A stretch of DNA of 8,460 bases from Bacteroidia bacterium (GCA_030432855.1 JAUILM010000215.1:1-8460); one strand, 5' to 3'. Counted from the stretch's first letter, positions 1 to 7,417 are shown. The notes: generated by a model not told the origin, from the letters alone. Made by a program: numbers and translations.

Positions 1-2
1 GA

Positions 3-2261
3 GAATATCTAAACGGAGCACATATTTATTTTAGGGATGGAAATATTTCTGTGCTTAGTGCCGAGAATGGATATTTTGCCATTGAAGTGCCAACTAAGCA
101 ACCTTTTAGTTTGATAGTATCTTATGTGGGCTATCGCTCAGATAGCATAAATCTATCGGTCCAGCAAGATACGCTTATAGAGGTGAATCTAAGTAAAGGG
201 TTGATTTTAGAGCGTGTTGAAGTATCGAGTACAAAGGACCTGAGAGGCATAGAAAGATCTATCCAGATCCGAGCAAGTGACATTACGACACTACCCTCTT
301 TAACAGGTGAGACTGATGTACTCCGAGTATTTCAACTACTACCGGGCATCAGTTCAGGTTTAGAAGGAAATGGTGGTTTATATGTCAGAGGTGGAAGCCC
401 TGATCAAAACTTGATCTTATTAGACGGTACTCCGCTATATTATGCGTACCATCTGGGTGGTTTTAATTCCACCTTTAATCCGCACAGCGTCAAGAATACA
501 ACACTCTTTCTTGATTATATTCCAGCTGGCTACTCTGGGCGATTGTCCTCAGTTATTGATGTAAGGCTTAAAGATGGTGGACAAGATAGATGGCGTACTG
601 ATCTTAATTTTGGCCTATTGTCTACCTCAATTGCAACAAACGGTCCTATTGTTAAGAATAAACTCACTGGTTCATTTTCACTCAGAAGGACACCCTATGA
701 CTTGCTCACAAATGCCTATCTAAAGTACATTGACAAACAAGATTTTGGTCTGGGATATTACCTCTTTGATACACACATGAAGTTAAGATATCAGCATAAT
801 CTTAAGAATTCATTTTCATTCTCTTTTTTCAGTGGCGTTGATAAATCATACATTCGACAGTCGTCTTCAAATATCACCCTTCAAGAATTTTCAGGAGAAA
901 CTTTTAGAGGTAAGGCCAACACCTCAGCCAGTTGGGGTAACAGTACCATAAATCTTTCATGGTCAAATCTGCCAAGTCCTAAAAGTGCATTCGTACTTTC
1001 TTTAAGGTATGCCAGATTCTTCTTTCAGGATCGGAATTTCCTAGATGTGAGTTCTGACGACCAGACGATTATTCTTAATGAACAGAGATTACAGACTACG
1101 ATTGATGACTTGGGTATTAATTTGAACTTCAAAACGTATCATAGTAATTTCTTACATGGTGAGGCGGGGATATCTATCAATAGTCGACATTTTACGCCCT
1201 TTGAGCAAGGATTCACAAGTAAGAACAAATTTACTGACATCGACACTACTTTCTCAGAAGGGCAGTTCAGTAGCCCCGAATATAAGATCCATACTGAATG
1301 GGAACTAAAAGACATTCTGGGTAAGATATCGATGAAGGCCGGGGCAAGTTTGTCTAGTATTTCAGTGGATAAAACTAACTACACGTTTGTAGACCCACGA
1401 GCGATTATAAGTTACGACAACAACGGTTGGTCCATTTCAAGTAGTTACATGATACTTCATCAATTTCTCCACTTCCTTAGTAATTCGTCGAATGGCTTTC
1501 CTGCAGATCTATGGGTTCCCAGTACATCCGGGGTGCCTCCTCAGCGATCACAGCAAACCTGGTTTGGAATTTCGAAGGAAAAAGATGCATACAACTTTTC
1601 AGTAGGAGTATTTCAAAAAAGATTCACTAATCTCATTAGGCTAAAGGAAGGTCAAAGTTTCTTCCGACCAGGGAACCTTAGCAGCAAGGTAATTACAGAA
1701 GGGGAAGGTATTGCAATAGGGTTAGAAGTGCTGGTCAAAAAGGACCTGGGTCACACCACGGGGTGGATTGCATATACACTCTCAAAGAATGACAGACAGT
1801 TTTCTCAAATAAATGGTGGGAATTGGTTTCCCTATATATATGATCGAAGGCATGACCTATCGATTGTCATGAAAAGAGAACTAGGAAAAAATGTTTCATT
1901 TGCAACGACCTGGGAATACCGCTCTGGCCACCGATTAACTTTTCCCGGTTTCCAATATGAAATCCAATTAGACGACCCGACAGATATTTTACAATCCTAT
2001 GAAGGATTATCCACAATTTATGATGTAACAACGATCAACAATGCTAGAACCAGGGCATATCATAAACTTGACATATCCTTCGAATTCAGGAAAAAGAAGA
2101 GTAAAGGTGAAAGAACCTGGAAAATTGGGATTTACAACATGTACAATAGACTGAATCCCTATTATCATTTTCTTGAGACCGATAAAGACGGATCACCATC
2201 AATTAAACAGATAAGTATCTTTCCCATCATTCCCTTTTTTAATTTTCATCGATCCTGGTAG
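3..2261 (+). CDS. TonB-dependent outer-membrane receptor, 5'-truncated by the window
   Basis: This is the C-terminal part of an outer-membrane receptor of the kind that takes up a ligand using TonB energy; the ligand cannot be told. The frame is open from base 3, so the true start and signal peptide lie upstream, and the GTG at 51 is only an internal codon. The visible order is: the end of a carboxypeptidase-like regulatory domain (GAHIYFRDG, then SYVGY, about bases 15-140); a plug domain at about 258-575 with LRVFQLLPGI and YVRGGSPDQNLILLDG (381-428); then a long beta-barrel rich in alternating aromatic residues to the end. The protein ends in Trp, and a terminal aromatic is usual for barrel insertion. 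The stop is TAG at 2259-2261. Related Bacteroidota receptors are often followed by a DUF4249 lipoprotein gene, which is not seen here; repeat-rich DNA follows instead. Sampled lines are AT-rich compared with ettA. The family call is firm; the substrate is unknown. Confidence 0.93.
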   Translation, partial: EYLNGAHIYFRDGNISVLSAENGYFAIEVPTKQPFSLIVSYVGYRSDSINLSVQQDTLIEVNLSKGLILERVEVSSTKDLRGIERSIQIRASDITTLPSLTGETDVLRVFQLLPGISSGLEGNGGLYVRGGSPDQNLILLDGTPLYYAYHLGGFNSTFNPHSVKNTTLFLDYIPAGYSGRLSSVIDVRLKDGGQDRWRTDLNFGLLSTSIATNGPIVKNKLTGSFSLRRTPYDLLTNAYLKYIDKQDFGLGYYLFDTHMKLRYQHNLKNSFSFSFFSGVDKSYIRQSSSNITLQEFSGETFRGKANTSASWGNSTINLSWSNLPSPKSAFVLSLRYARFFFQDRNFLDVSSDDQTIILNEQRLQTTIDDLGINLNFKTYHSNFLHGEAGISINSRHFTPFEQGFTSKNKFTDIDTTFSEGQFSSPEYKIHTEWELKDILGKISMKAGASLSSISVDKTNYTFVDPRAIISYDNNGWSISSSYMILHQFLHFLSNSSNGFPADLWVPSTSGVPPQRSQQTWFGISKEKDAYNFSVGVFQKRFTNLIRLKEGQSFFRPGNLSSKVITEGEGIAIGLEVLVKKDLGHTTGWIAYTLSKNDRQFSQINGGNWFPYIYDRRHDLSIVMKRELGKNVSFATTWEYRSGHRLTFPGFQYEIQLDDPTDILQSYEGLSTIYDVTTINNARTRAYHKLDISFEFRKKKSKGERTWKIGIYNMYNRLNPYYHFLETDKDGSPSIKQISIFPIIPFFNFHRSW

Positions 2262-2721
2262 TGGAACAATTATTTAGTGTACCGATGCAATCCACAAATA
2301 AATTTGTCCTAGCCCTAGTGTCCGTTGTTCCTTCTTTTTTTTCTGAGGTTTGCCTTGGATTTAATCGAAAGATCCACTGCGTGGGGCCTTCTTTCGCATC
2401 GCCCGAAAGAAGCAAAGGTCTAGTCAGATTCATAGGTGACGATTGCTCATCTTGGTTCAGAGTTAGGGGACATTTTGCCTCGTTATGATCGTCCCGAGAT
2501 TGAAAGCTGGCATAATCGCTGGATTTTCTTATTGAAACTCTTGTCCACCGTAAATTTGGGTGTACTGAAAAGAATCATAATATCCGCTAATTACTCCGGT
2601 AAGAAAATAAGGCTCTCTGTACGTGTCCCTTTCTGTACTTGCGAGTGCAATACATATCAGCTATAAATTTACTGCGTGAAACATGCCACCTTTCTCTCAG
2701 GGTCACTTTGAATCTGACGTC
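2262..2721. other. Intergenic region with no convincing gene
   Basis: Some 460 bases between the receptor stop and the first long repeat. Short open frames occur on both strands (75 and 76 codons on +, 64 codons on -), but they overlap each other, show no recognisable domain and have unlikely composition. The first begins with a GTG that overlaps the receptor stop (TAGTG), a common coupling arrangement. Its early residues around FVLALVSVV look slightly signal-like, but the rest does not look like a protein. The segment contains a T8 run near 2335-2342 and a perfect hairpin at 2388-2412. It may be decayed or repeat-derived DNA; that is inference. Confidence 0.5.
2388..2412. repeat. Extragenic hairpin, 9-bp perfect stem
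   Basis: CTTCTTTCG (2388-2396) pairs perfectly with CGAAAGAAG (2404-2412) around a 7-base loop CATCGCC. No T tract follows on either strand, so it is not a standard intrinsic terminator, although it lies about 130 bases after the receptor stop and could still stabilise that transcript's 3' end. Its loop side resembles the hairpin at 3401-3427 read on the minus strand (CTTTTGCATCA against CTTTCGCATCG). Both may therefore belong to a dispersed extragenic palindrome family, which is inference. Confidence 0.45.
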
Positions 2722-3001
2722 CTACTCCTGGAAATACGATTGAACTCCGATTCTCGCAGCTTGCAAGTAACCTTCACTTCAGCAACGCTTTTCCACAATA
2801 AGGGCTTATATTAAAGCTTAGACCCTGGACACTTTTGACCTTTGCTTTGCGGATAATATTCTAACTGGCCTTACATATCCACCCAAGTGCACTTTGCAAC
2901 CTTAGGTAACTCAATAAGCATGTAGTTGAATAAGCGCGGGTTGACTCCCCGGTTTTCTGAGCGTAGCGTGAAAACAGGGGCAGGGGGTGCGCTGAGCATA
3001 A
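2722..3001. repeat. Tandem long repeat, copy 1 (280 bp)
   Basis: This copy runs from CTACTCCTGG to GCTGAGCATAA and is followed without spacer by a second copy at 3002. A body of about 229 bp (2722-2950) matches copy 2 with roughly a dozen differences by eye, about 94-95% identical. It then has a short fold-back segment (2947-2980) and a 19-base tail at 2983-3001 that is identical in copy 2. No open frame is conserved between the copies: the minus-strand frame ends in different residues in each, so the repeat is not protein-coding as far as can be seen. The first part (2730-2795) can also fold, bringing GGAAA-type and TTTCC-type ends together. The family is not recognised. A non-autonomous mobile element, a structured RNA, or a hairpin-bearing extragenic repeat are all possible. 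Confidence 0.85.
2947..2980. repeat. Terminal hairpin of repeat copy 1
   Basis: CCCCGGTTTTC (2947-2957) pairs with GAAAACAGGGG (2970-2980) with one mismatch in 11 positions, around a 12-base loop (2958-2969). It lies between the conserved body and tail of copy 1. Copy 2 keeps the outer C-rich/G-rich pairing and the TTTTC/GAAAA part but inserts further stems, so pairing rather than sequence appears to be conserved. Confidence 0.7.
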
Positions 3002-3346
3002 CTACTCCTGGAAATACGCTTGAACTCCGATTCTCGCAGCTTGCAAGTAACCTTCACTTCAACAACGCTTTCCACAAATAAAGATCTTATATTAAAGCTT
3101 AGACCCTGGACACTTTTGACCTTTGCTTTGCGGATAATATTTTAAGTGGCCTTACACATCCACCTAAGTGCACTTTGCAACCTTAGGTAACTCAATAAGC
3201 ATGTAGTTGATTAAGCGCGGGTTGACTCCCCGTGGTTTTCTGATCGTAGTAAGTGCCCTTCGCTTCAGCTATGGGCACCAGAAAAAAACAGGAACCTTCG
3301 CTTGGGCTCCGGTTCCCGGGGAGGGCCGGGGGTGCGCTGAGCATAA
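3002..3346. repeat. Tandem long repeat, copy 2 (345 bp, enlarged hairpin segment)
   Basis: This is the second head-to-tail copy, starting with the same CTACTCCTGG immediately after copy 1 and ending with the same 19-base tail (3328-3346). The body at 3002-3231 is nearly identical to copy 1, with small indels near 3068-3086 and at 3141-3146. The segment between body and tail is about 65 bases longer than in copy 1 and carries three extra nested or adjacent inverted repeats. The difference between copies is thus concentrated in the foldable part. An 87-codon minus-strand frame (3192-3455) crosses this copy but reads different residues in copy 1, so it is not taken as a gene. Confidence 0.85.
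3228..3321. repeat. Branched inverted-repeat cluster of repeat copy 2
   Basis: Four perfect arms are visible. The outer pair is CCCCG (3228-3232) with CGGGG (3317-3321). Inside it, TTTTCTG (3236-3242) pairs with CAGAAAA (3279-3285) and encloses GTGCCC (3253-3258) paired with GGGCAC (3273-3278). Next to it, GGAACC (3291-3296) pairs with GGTTCC (3311-3316). The two inner hairpins both have 14-base loops that begin TTCGCTT. Together these draw a three-way junction in single-stranded DNA or RNA. Function is unknown; such folds are typical of substrates for single-strand DNA recombinases or of extragenic repeats. Confidence 0.7.
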
Positions 3347-3400
3347 ATAACTGACCCCGACTTTTCCGTTGTGCGAAACCCAAATCATGCTTCATTCTGT

Positions 3401-3427
3401 TTGTCCTTCGTGATGCAAAAGAGACAA
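3401..3427 (-). terminator. Hairpin after the minus-strand operon, weak terminator candidate
   Basis: TTGTC+CTT (3401-3408) pairs with AAG+GACAA (3419-3421 and 3423-3427), with one bulged base at 3422 and a 10-base loop. It lies about 30 bases past the stop of the DUF6090-type gene on the minus strand, where an operon terminator would be expected. No U-tract follows, so it may instead be a processing or stability hairpin, or an extragenic repeat related to 2388-2412. Confidence 0.25.
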
Positions 3428-3458
3428 GAATCGATGCTTGACCTGAATTAACCACATT

Positions 3459-4178
3459 TTACCGCTTACCAATCTCCAATCCAATCAGTGAATCCACCAA
3501 ATGAATTTGGTCTATGACTTCATTATACTCTCTCAGTTGAAAGTTTCTCCAGAAGGATGCCTGCCTGATGTCATATTCAATACGTGGTGTTAGCCTTCGG
3601 TTTCCGGTATTAGATTTAAAACGTAGTCGGTCCTGCTCATCGTAATATAAAAGAGGCTCCACGATATCCAGGATCCGGTCATTATATATTTCGTAGTAGC
3701 TGGCGGGATAATACTCTTCTTCGAGTGTTTCCAGGCTTTCATAATGATAATCATACAATCGTGCAATCTCTGTCCGCAACACTCCCTGGCGAATATGTTG
3801 TAATCCAAAATCCTTTAAGGTTTCGAAAGAAGTCATATTATTTAGAGAGGTATAATCACCGGTTAGGGAGATCAAAAAATAACCAACGGAATCCTGGCCT
3901 ACAGAATCACCTCTCAAATAGGCTATCACCCGCTCTCCGGCATTGATTGATGATTCATGCCCGGCAATATTCACCTGAATATCCTCCAGATCATCTTTCA
4001 GTTGTTCTCTGATTTCAGATAGGATATTATTCTTCCTCGTCTCATTGACTCTTTGGGTATTCCAGGTATCAATCTGAAGAGCTATGAGAATGCCCACTAC
4101 CACCAATACAATTTCTCCCAGCGCATAGAGCAAATAGCCACTACTCCGTTCTTCTCTACTTTTTCGAAAGAGCTTCAC
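3459..4178 (-). CDS. DUF6090-type single-helix membrane protein, 239 aa
   Basis: The protein has a short basic N-terminus (KLFRKSREERSS), then one hydrophobic helix at about residues 15-36 (YLLYALGEIVLVVVGILIAL) ending in QIDTWN. A soluble, charged and partly coiled-coil region follows from about 40 to the end. The motif YAIGE-hydrophobic helix-LQINNWNE is the hallmark of the DUF6090 family, which is frequent in Bacteroidota and has no established function. The start is GTG at 4176-4178; an in-frame stop at 4188-4190 leaves no earlier ATG. The gene starts 21 nt after the amidohydrolase stop on the same strand, so the two are probably co-transcribed. Topology (short N-terminus inside, bulk outside or inside) cannot be settled here. 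The family call is good; the role is unknown. Confidence 0.85.
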   Translation of the reverse strand: MKLFRKSREERSSGYLLYALGEIVLVVVGILIALQIDTWNTQRVNETRKNNILSEIREQLKDDLEDIQVNIAGHESSINAGERVIAYLRGDSVGQDSVGYFLISLTGDYTSLNNMTSFETLKDFGLQHIRQGVLRTEIARLYDYHYESLETLEEEYYPASYYEIYNDRILDIVEPLLYYDEQDRLRFKSNTGNRRLTPRIEYDIRQASFWRNFQLREYNEVIDQIHLVDSLIGLEIGKR

Positions 4179-4199
4179 ACGTTGATTTTAAAATGGATT

Positions 4200-5462
4200 T
4201 TACCTGACACTTACCCCTTTTACAAAAACTTGCTCGATACTACGCATGGCTCGTATGTCGCTGTGGGGATTTTGTTGCAATACTAAAAAGTCAGCTTCCT
4301 TCCCCTGGGATAAAATACCAACATGGTCTATACCCATACATTGGGCTGCATCACCGGTAGCTGACTTAATAATGGTAGAAGGGGCCATACCAGCCTCCGC
4401 CATTAAATTCATCTCAACATGCTCAAAATATCCCTGAAAGCGAGTAGCCACACCACTATCTGTCCCAAAAGCGATGGGTACCCCGGCATCAGAAAGTGTC
4501 TTCAGATTTTTGAGTGCCACCTTCAGAGCTTCCTTGTAAGTCTGAGCAGACTTGCTATTTTTTACTCGTTCCTGACTCTCTTCACTCAAAAGAGGTTGTA
4601 CAATACTGGCATCATAAGCCTCTAGAAAAAAGGGATCTTCGAAAAAGAATGCCTTCGTTTCATAAATAAAAGTGGAAAGATCGCGAGTGAGTGTGGGACA
4701 ATAACAAACATCTGTAGTCTTGATCATTTGAATAAATTCACCATCCACTTCTTTGTCACGAATGCTGTGTGCTAGATAATCAGCACCGGCCTTTAAAAGG
4801 GATTTGGAATCATCCAAATAGAACATGTGCGCCGCCAGCATTTTGTCGTGATGGTGCGCCTGATCAATGACCGCCTCGTAAACAGCAGATGTCATCTTCT
4901 GGCTATTTCCCAAATTATCATCCACCCGAATTTTTATAAAATCTACGCCCATATCGATATTGGCATCCACCTGTTTTCTCGCTTCAGCGGGTGTGCTGGC
5001 ATTTACGATCCCTCCCGCAATGTAGAGTCGCGCTCCTTCCGGTGTCCCTTTATAATTAACATCGCGCAGAGGCACCGCTGCCTGACGATCACCTCCCAGG
5101 CTGACCACAGTGGTGACACCATAGTAGGCGTAGAGTTTCAATTGGTCTTTGATGTTTTCTGCGGAATAATGACCGGGTTCAATACCTTTCACGTCGCCCA
5201 CGTGACCATGTGTATTAATTATCCCGGGCATGATAAATTTCCCGGAAAGATCAACTACTTCATCAGCCTGTACGTCAACCTCTTCGATGGGTCCACAAGC
5301 CTGAATCGTGCCCTCTTGATCCACAATGAGAACTCCGTTATTGATGAAACTGCCATCACCCACAATTATGCCGGCTCCGGTGTATGCTATGGTCTGAGCC
5401 TGCGATACCGAATAAAAGAAGAGCATTGCAGTTAGCAGAAATATGATGCGAGAAAGATTCAT
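4200..5462 (-). CDS. Exported metal-dependent amidohydrolase (imidazolonepropionase/prolidase-like), 420 aa
   Basis: This is a hydrolase of the amidohydrolase superfamily, COG1228-like, acting on an unknown amide or cyclic substrate, possibly a dipeptide or cyclic imide. Residues 1-22 form a signal peptide (hydrophobic IIFLLTAMLFFYSVS, cleavage near SQA), so it works outside the cytoplasm. The complete metal site is visible: HxH in NTHGHVGD (H85, H87), the likely carboxylated Lys in FIKIRV (K177), H212 in LAAHMF, H232 in LAHSI, and Asp in AFGTDSG (D335). A small beta-sandwich surrounds the barrel at both ends (about 24-75 and 385-420, with GKEADFLVL). Length is normal and nothing is missing. 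It starts with ATG at 5460-5462, 59 nt after ettA, and no TAnnTTTG box is seen in the gap, so it is probably read from the ettA promoter. Its pairing with the DUF6090-type gene is by position only. Confidence 0.9.
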   Translation of the reverse strand: MNLSRIIFLLTAMLFFYSVSQAQTIAYTGAGIIVGDGSFINNGVLIVDQEGTIQACGPIEEVDVQADEVVDLSGKFIMPGIINTHGHVGDVKGIEPGHYSAENIKDQLKLYAYYGVTTVVSLGGDRQAAVPLRDVNYKGTPEGARLYIAGGIVNASTPAEARKQVDANIDMGVDFIKIRVDDNLGNSQKMTSAVYEAVIDQAHHHDKMLAAHMFYLDDSKSLLKAGADYLAHSIRDKEVDGEFIQMIKTTDVCYCPTLTRDLSTFIYETKAFFFEDPFFLEAYDASIVQPLLSEESQERVKNSKSAQTYKEALKVALKNLKTLSDAGVPIAFGTDSGVATRFQGYFEHVEMNLMAEAGMAPSTIIKSATGDAAQCMGIDHVGILSQGKEADFLVLQQNPHSDIRAMRSIEQVFVKGVSVR

Positions 5463-5495
5463 AGCGGTAACTTTTTAGAGTTTACTAACCTGAAA

Positions 5496-5526
5496 GGTAG
5501 AGCTGCCACAGAGATGGCTTCCTACC
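5496..5526 (-). terminator. Hairpin over the ettA stop codon, possible attenuator
   Basis: On the minus strand GGTAG, which includes the TAG stop of ettA, can pair with CTACC, and inside it GCCA pairs with TGGC around a 6-base loop; a short TTTC follows. The stem has an internal loop and no real U-tract. It could reduce rather than stop read-through into the amidohydrolase gene. This is weak evidence. Confidence 0.25.
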
Positions 5527-7201
5527 TATTGATCACGTTCTTAAATCGAGGCCTTTTCGGCGTAATATCACCTAACTTCTCTTTCTTCATTTCCTCATAC
5601 TGCGAGTAGTTTCCTTCAAAGAAGACTACTTCCGCTTCATCCTCAAACGAAAGAATGTGTGTCGCCAATCGATCGATAAACCAACGATCATGCGAAATCA
5701 CCAGCACGCAACCTGCAAAGTTATCCAATGCATCCTCCAGTGCTCTCAACGTATTCACATCAATGTCATTGGTAGGTTCATCCAGCAATAGTACATTGCC
5801 TCCTTCTTTGAGCGTCATCGCCAGGTGCAAACGGTTACGTTCTCCTCCGGATAGCACACCGACCTTCTTTTGCTGATCAGCTCCGGCGAAATTAAAGCGA
5901 CTGAGATATGCACGGGCATTCACCGTCGCATTTCCAATGATGAGATTGTCATTTCCCTGCGACAATACCTCGTAAACCGTCTTCTCACCATCTTGTAAAT
6001 GCTCATGACTTTGGTCCACATACGATAGTTGCACGGTACTTCCAATCGTAATATTTCCGCTATCGGGCTGCTCCTCTCCCATGATGATCCGGAATAGCGT
6101 ACTCTTTCCCACCCCATTGGGTCCGATGATGCCAACAATCGCATTTTTAGGAATGCTAAACTTCAGATTTTCAAAGAGGACACGATCACCATAACCCTTG
6201 GTGATATCTTCCGCATCTATAACCACATCTCCCAGTCGGGGTCCGGCTGGGATAAAGATCTCCAACTTAGCTTCCTTCTCCTTCCCGGCTTCACCGGCCA
6301 GTTTTTCATAAGCATTCAGACGGGCCTTACCTTTCGATTGTCTGGCTTTGGGAGCCATGCGTATCCACTCCAACTCACGCTCGAGGGTCTTACGACGCTT
6401 ACTTTCCTGCTTTTCTTCCATCTCCAGACGTTTAGCCTTCTGCTCTAGCCAGGAAGAGTAATTGCCCTGCCAGGGAATGCCTTCTCCCCGATCCAACTCC
6501 AGAATCCATCCGGCCACATTGTCCAGAAAGTACCGATCATGCGTCACGGCAATGACCGTACCCGGAAAGTTTTTAAGATACTGCTCCAGCCAATGTACTG
6601 ACTCGGCATCAAGATGGTTGGTAGGCTCATCCAGCAAAAGAATATCGGGGTTACTAAGCAATAAGCGGGCAAGCGCTACCCTTCTTTTCTCCCCTCCGGA
6701 CAACACACTTACTTTGGCATCATCGGGAGGACAACGCAATGCATCCATCGCCGTATTCAGTTTATTGTCCAGCTCCCAGGCATTGTGATGATCCAACTTC
6801 TCCATCAGTTCGCCCTGCTTTTCGATGAGCTTGTTCATTTCATCATCACTCATGGGCTCTGCAAACTTAAGATTGATCGCCTCATATGCAGCCATCAGAT
6901 CTACCAGGTCCTGGACGCCTTCTTCCACTACCTGGCGCACCGTCTTTTCTGGATCCAGGGTCGGCTCCTGCTCCAGATATCCTATCTTATAGCTTCCATC
7001 AAAGCTGATTTTGCCCTCGTAGTTACTATCGAGGCCGGCGATTAATTTCAGTAGTGTTGACTTCCCCGAACCATTCAGACCCAGCACACCAATCTTGGCC
7101 CCATAGAAAAAGCTCAACCATATATTATTCAATACTTTCTTTCCGGGAGAAAAGGTCTTAGACACTCCCTCCATTGAAAAAATCACTTTGTTATCTGCCA
7201 T
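5522..7201 (-). CDS. ettA: EttA, energy-dependent translational throttle ABC-F ATPase, 559 aa
   Basis: This is a cytoplasmic ABC-F protein. In E. coli, EttA (about 555 aa) binds the ribosomal E site and gates the first steps of elongation according to ATP/ADP level. There are two complete ABC modules. Module 1 has Walker A GLNGSGKST (41-49), Q-loop Gln 78, signature LSGGE (167-171), Walker B LLLDEPT with E192, and switch H221. Module 2 has GPNGVGKST (360-368), LSGGE (450-454), LLLDEPTND with E475, and switch H504. The arm insertion is at about 95-160 and the linker at about 245-320. Stretches such as GWILELDRGEGIPW, GNYSSWLEQK, RQSKGKARL and FIPAGPRLGD are typical of EttA rather than of Uup, YbiT or resistance ABC-F proteins. 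There are no transmembrane segments, as expected. The start is ATG at 7199-7201. It is probably the first gene of an operon with the amidohydrolase and DUF6090-type genes. Sampled GC is about 50%. Confidence 0.96.
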   Translation of the reverse strand: MADNKVIFSMEGVSKTFSPGKKVLNNIWLSFFYGAKIGVLGLNGSGKSTLLKLIAGLDSNYEGKISFDGSYKIGYLEQEPTLDPEKTVRQVVEEGVQDLVDLMAAYEAINLKFAEPMSDDEMNKLIEKQGELMEKLDHHNAWELDNKLNTAMDALRCPPDDAKVSVLSGGEKRRVALARLLLSNPDILLLDEPTNHLDAESVHWLEQYLKNFPGTVIAVTHDRYFLDNVAGWILELDRGEGIPWQGNYSSWLEQKAKRLEMEEKQESKRRKTLERELEWIRMAPKARQSKGKARLNAYEKLAGEAGKEKEAKLEIFIPAGPRLGDVVIDAEDITKGYGDRVLFENLKFSIPKNAIVGIIGPNGVGKSTLFRIIMGEEQPDSGNITIGSTVQLSYVDQSHEHLQDGEKTVYEVLSQGNDNLIIGNATVNARAYLSRFNFAGADQQKKVGVLSGGERNRLHLAMTLKEGGNVLLLDEPTNDIDVNTLRALEDALDNFAGCVLVISHDRWFIDRLATHILSFEDEAEVVFFEGNYSQYEEMKKEKLGDITPKRPRFKNVINR

Positions 7202-7230
7202 TGCTTGTAAATCTCTTTGTTAATCGGGCA

Positions 7231-7261
7231 CAAACATACGAAAGAGGGTGCGATGTATAAA
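7231..7261 (-). promoter_or_regulatory. Bacteroidota-type promoter candidate for ettA
   Basis: On the minus strand TATGTTTG (7231-7238) matches the Bacteroidota -7 box TAnnTTTG exactly. Nineteen bases upstream lies TTTA (7258-7261), one mismatch from the TTTG -33 element. The box is 29 bases before the ettA ATG, leaving a short leader. The position and spacing fit a primary sigma promoter of this phylum; the transcription start is not proved. Confidence 0.6.
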
Positions 7262-7317
7262 TGAAAGAGTGAGCAGTCTTCAAATAATCTGAGCCCAGAT
7301 CACCTGGATGGATTTTC

Positions 7318-7333
7318 GTACTGGCACCAGTAC
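7318..7333. promoter_or_regulatory. 16-bp palindrome, operator candidate
   Basis: GTACTGG and CCAGTAC form a perfect inverted repeat with only CA between them, in the divergent region between ettA (-) and the Abi-like gene (+). The 2-base centre makes it a poor RNA hairpin but a good site for a dimeric DNA-binding protein. It lies 84 bases upstream of the ATG at 7418 and about 57 bases upstream of the ettA promoter box. No regulator gene is in the window. Confidence 0.4.
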
Positions 7334-7417
7334 TTTGATAAAAAGCTCGCAAGATCGAGGTTAAGTAATCTAGCTACTGACCAGCAAATCCATTTGCATT
7401 TTGAGTATATTAAAGAT

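Noticed and set aside
2261..2666. Two overlapping short plus-strand frames (2261-2488 and 2436-2666) and a minus-strand frame (2239-2433)
   Set aside because: They have no recognisable domain, overlap one another on both strands, and have unlikely composition. Only the TAGTG overlap argues for the first one.
3090..3150. Sigma70-like TTGACC...TAATAT promoter inside the long repeats
   Set aside because: The spacing is too short (13 bases) and this promoter type is not the rule in Bacteroidota.
2722..3346. CRISPR array
   Set aside because: There are only two long copies with no spacers between them, and no cas gene is present.
2722..3346. Integron attC cassette array
   Set aside because: The tandem folding units suggested it, but I could not find paired RYYYAAC/GTTRRRY core sites at the unit ends, and no integrase gene is in the window.
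3192..3455. 87-codon minus-strand open frame running through repeat copy 2
   Set aside because: The equivalent region of copy 1 reads in a different frame with a different end, and the frame crosses several hairpin arms, so it is a by-product of the repeat.
4827..5435. 202-codon plus-strand open frame opposite the amidohydrolase
   Set aside because: The minus-strand frame carries a full amidohydrolase metal site and a signal peptide; the plus-strand reading is its shadow.
6462..7045. Plus-strand open frames of 108 and 86 codons inside ettA
   Set aside because: They are antisense shadows of the clear EttA reading frame.
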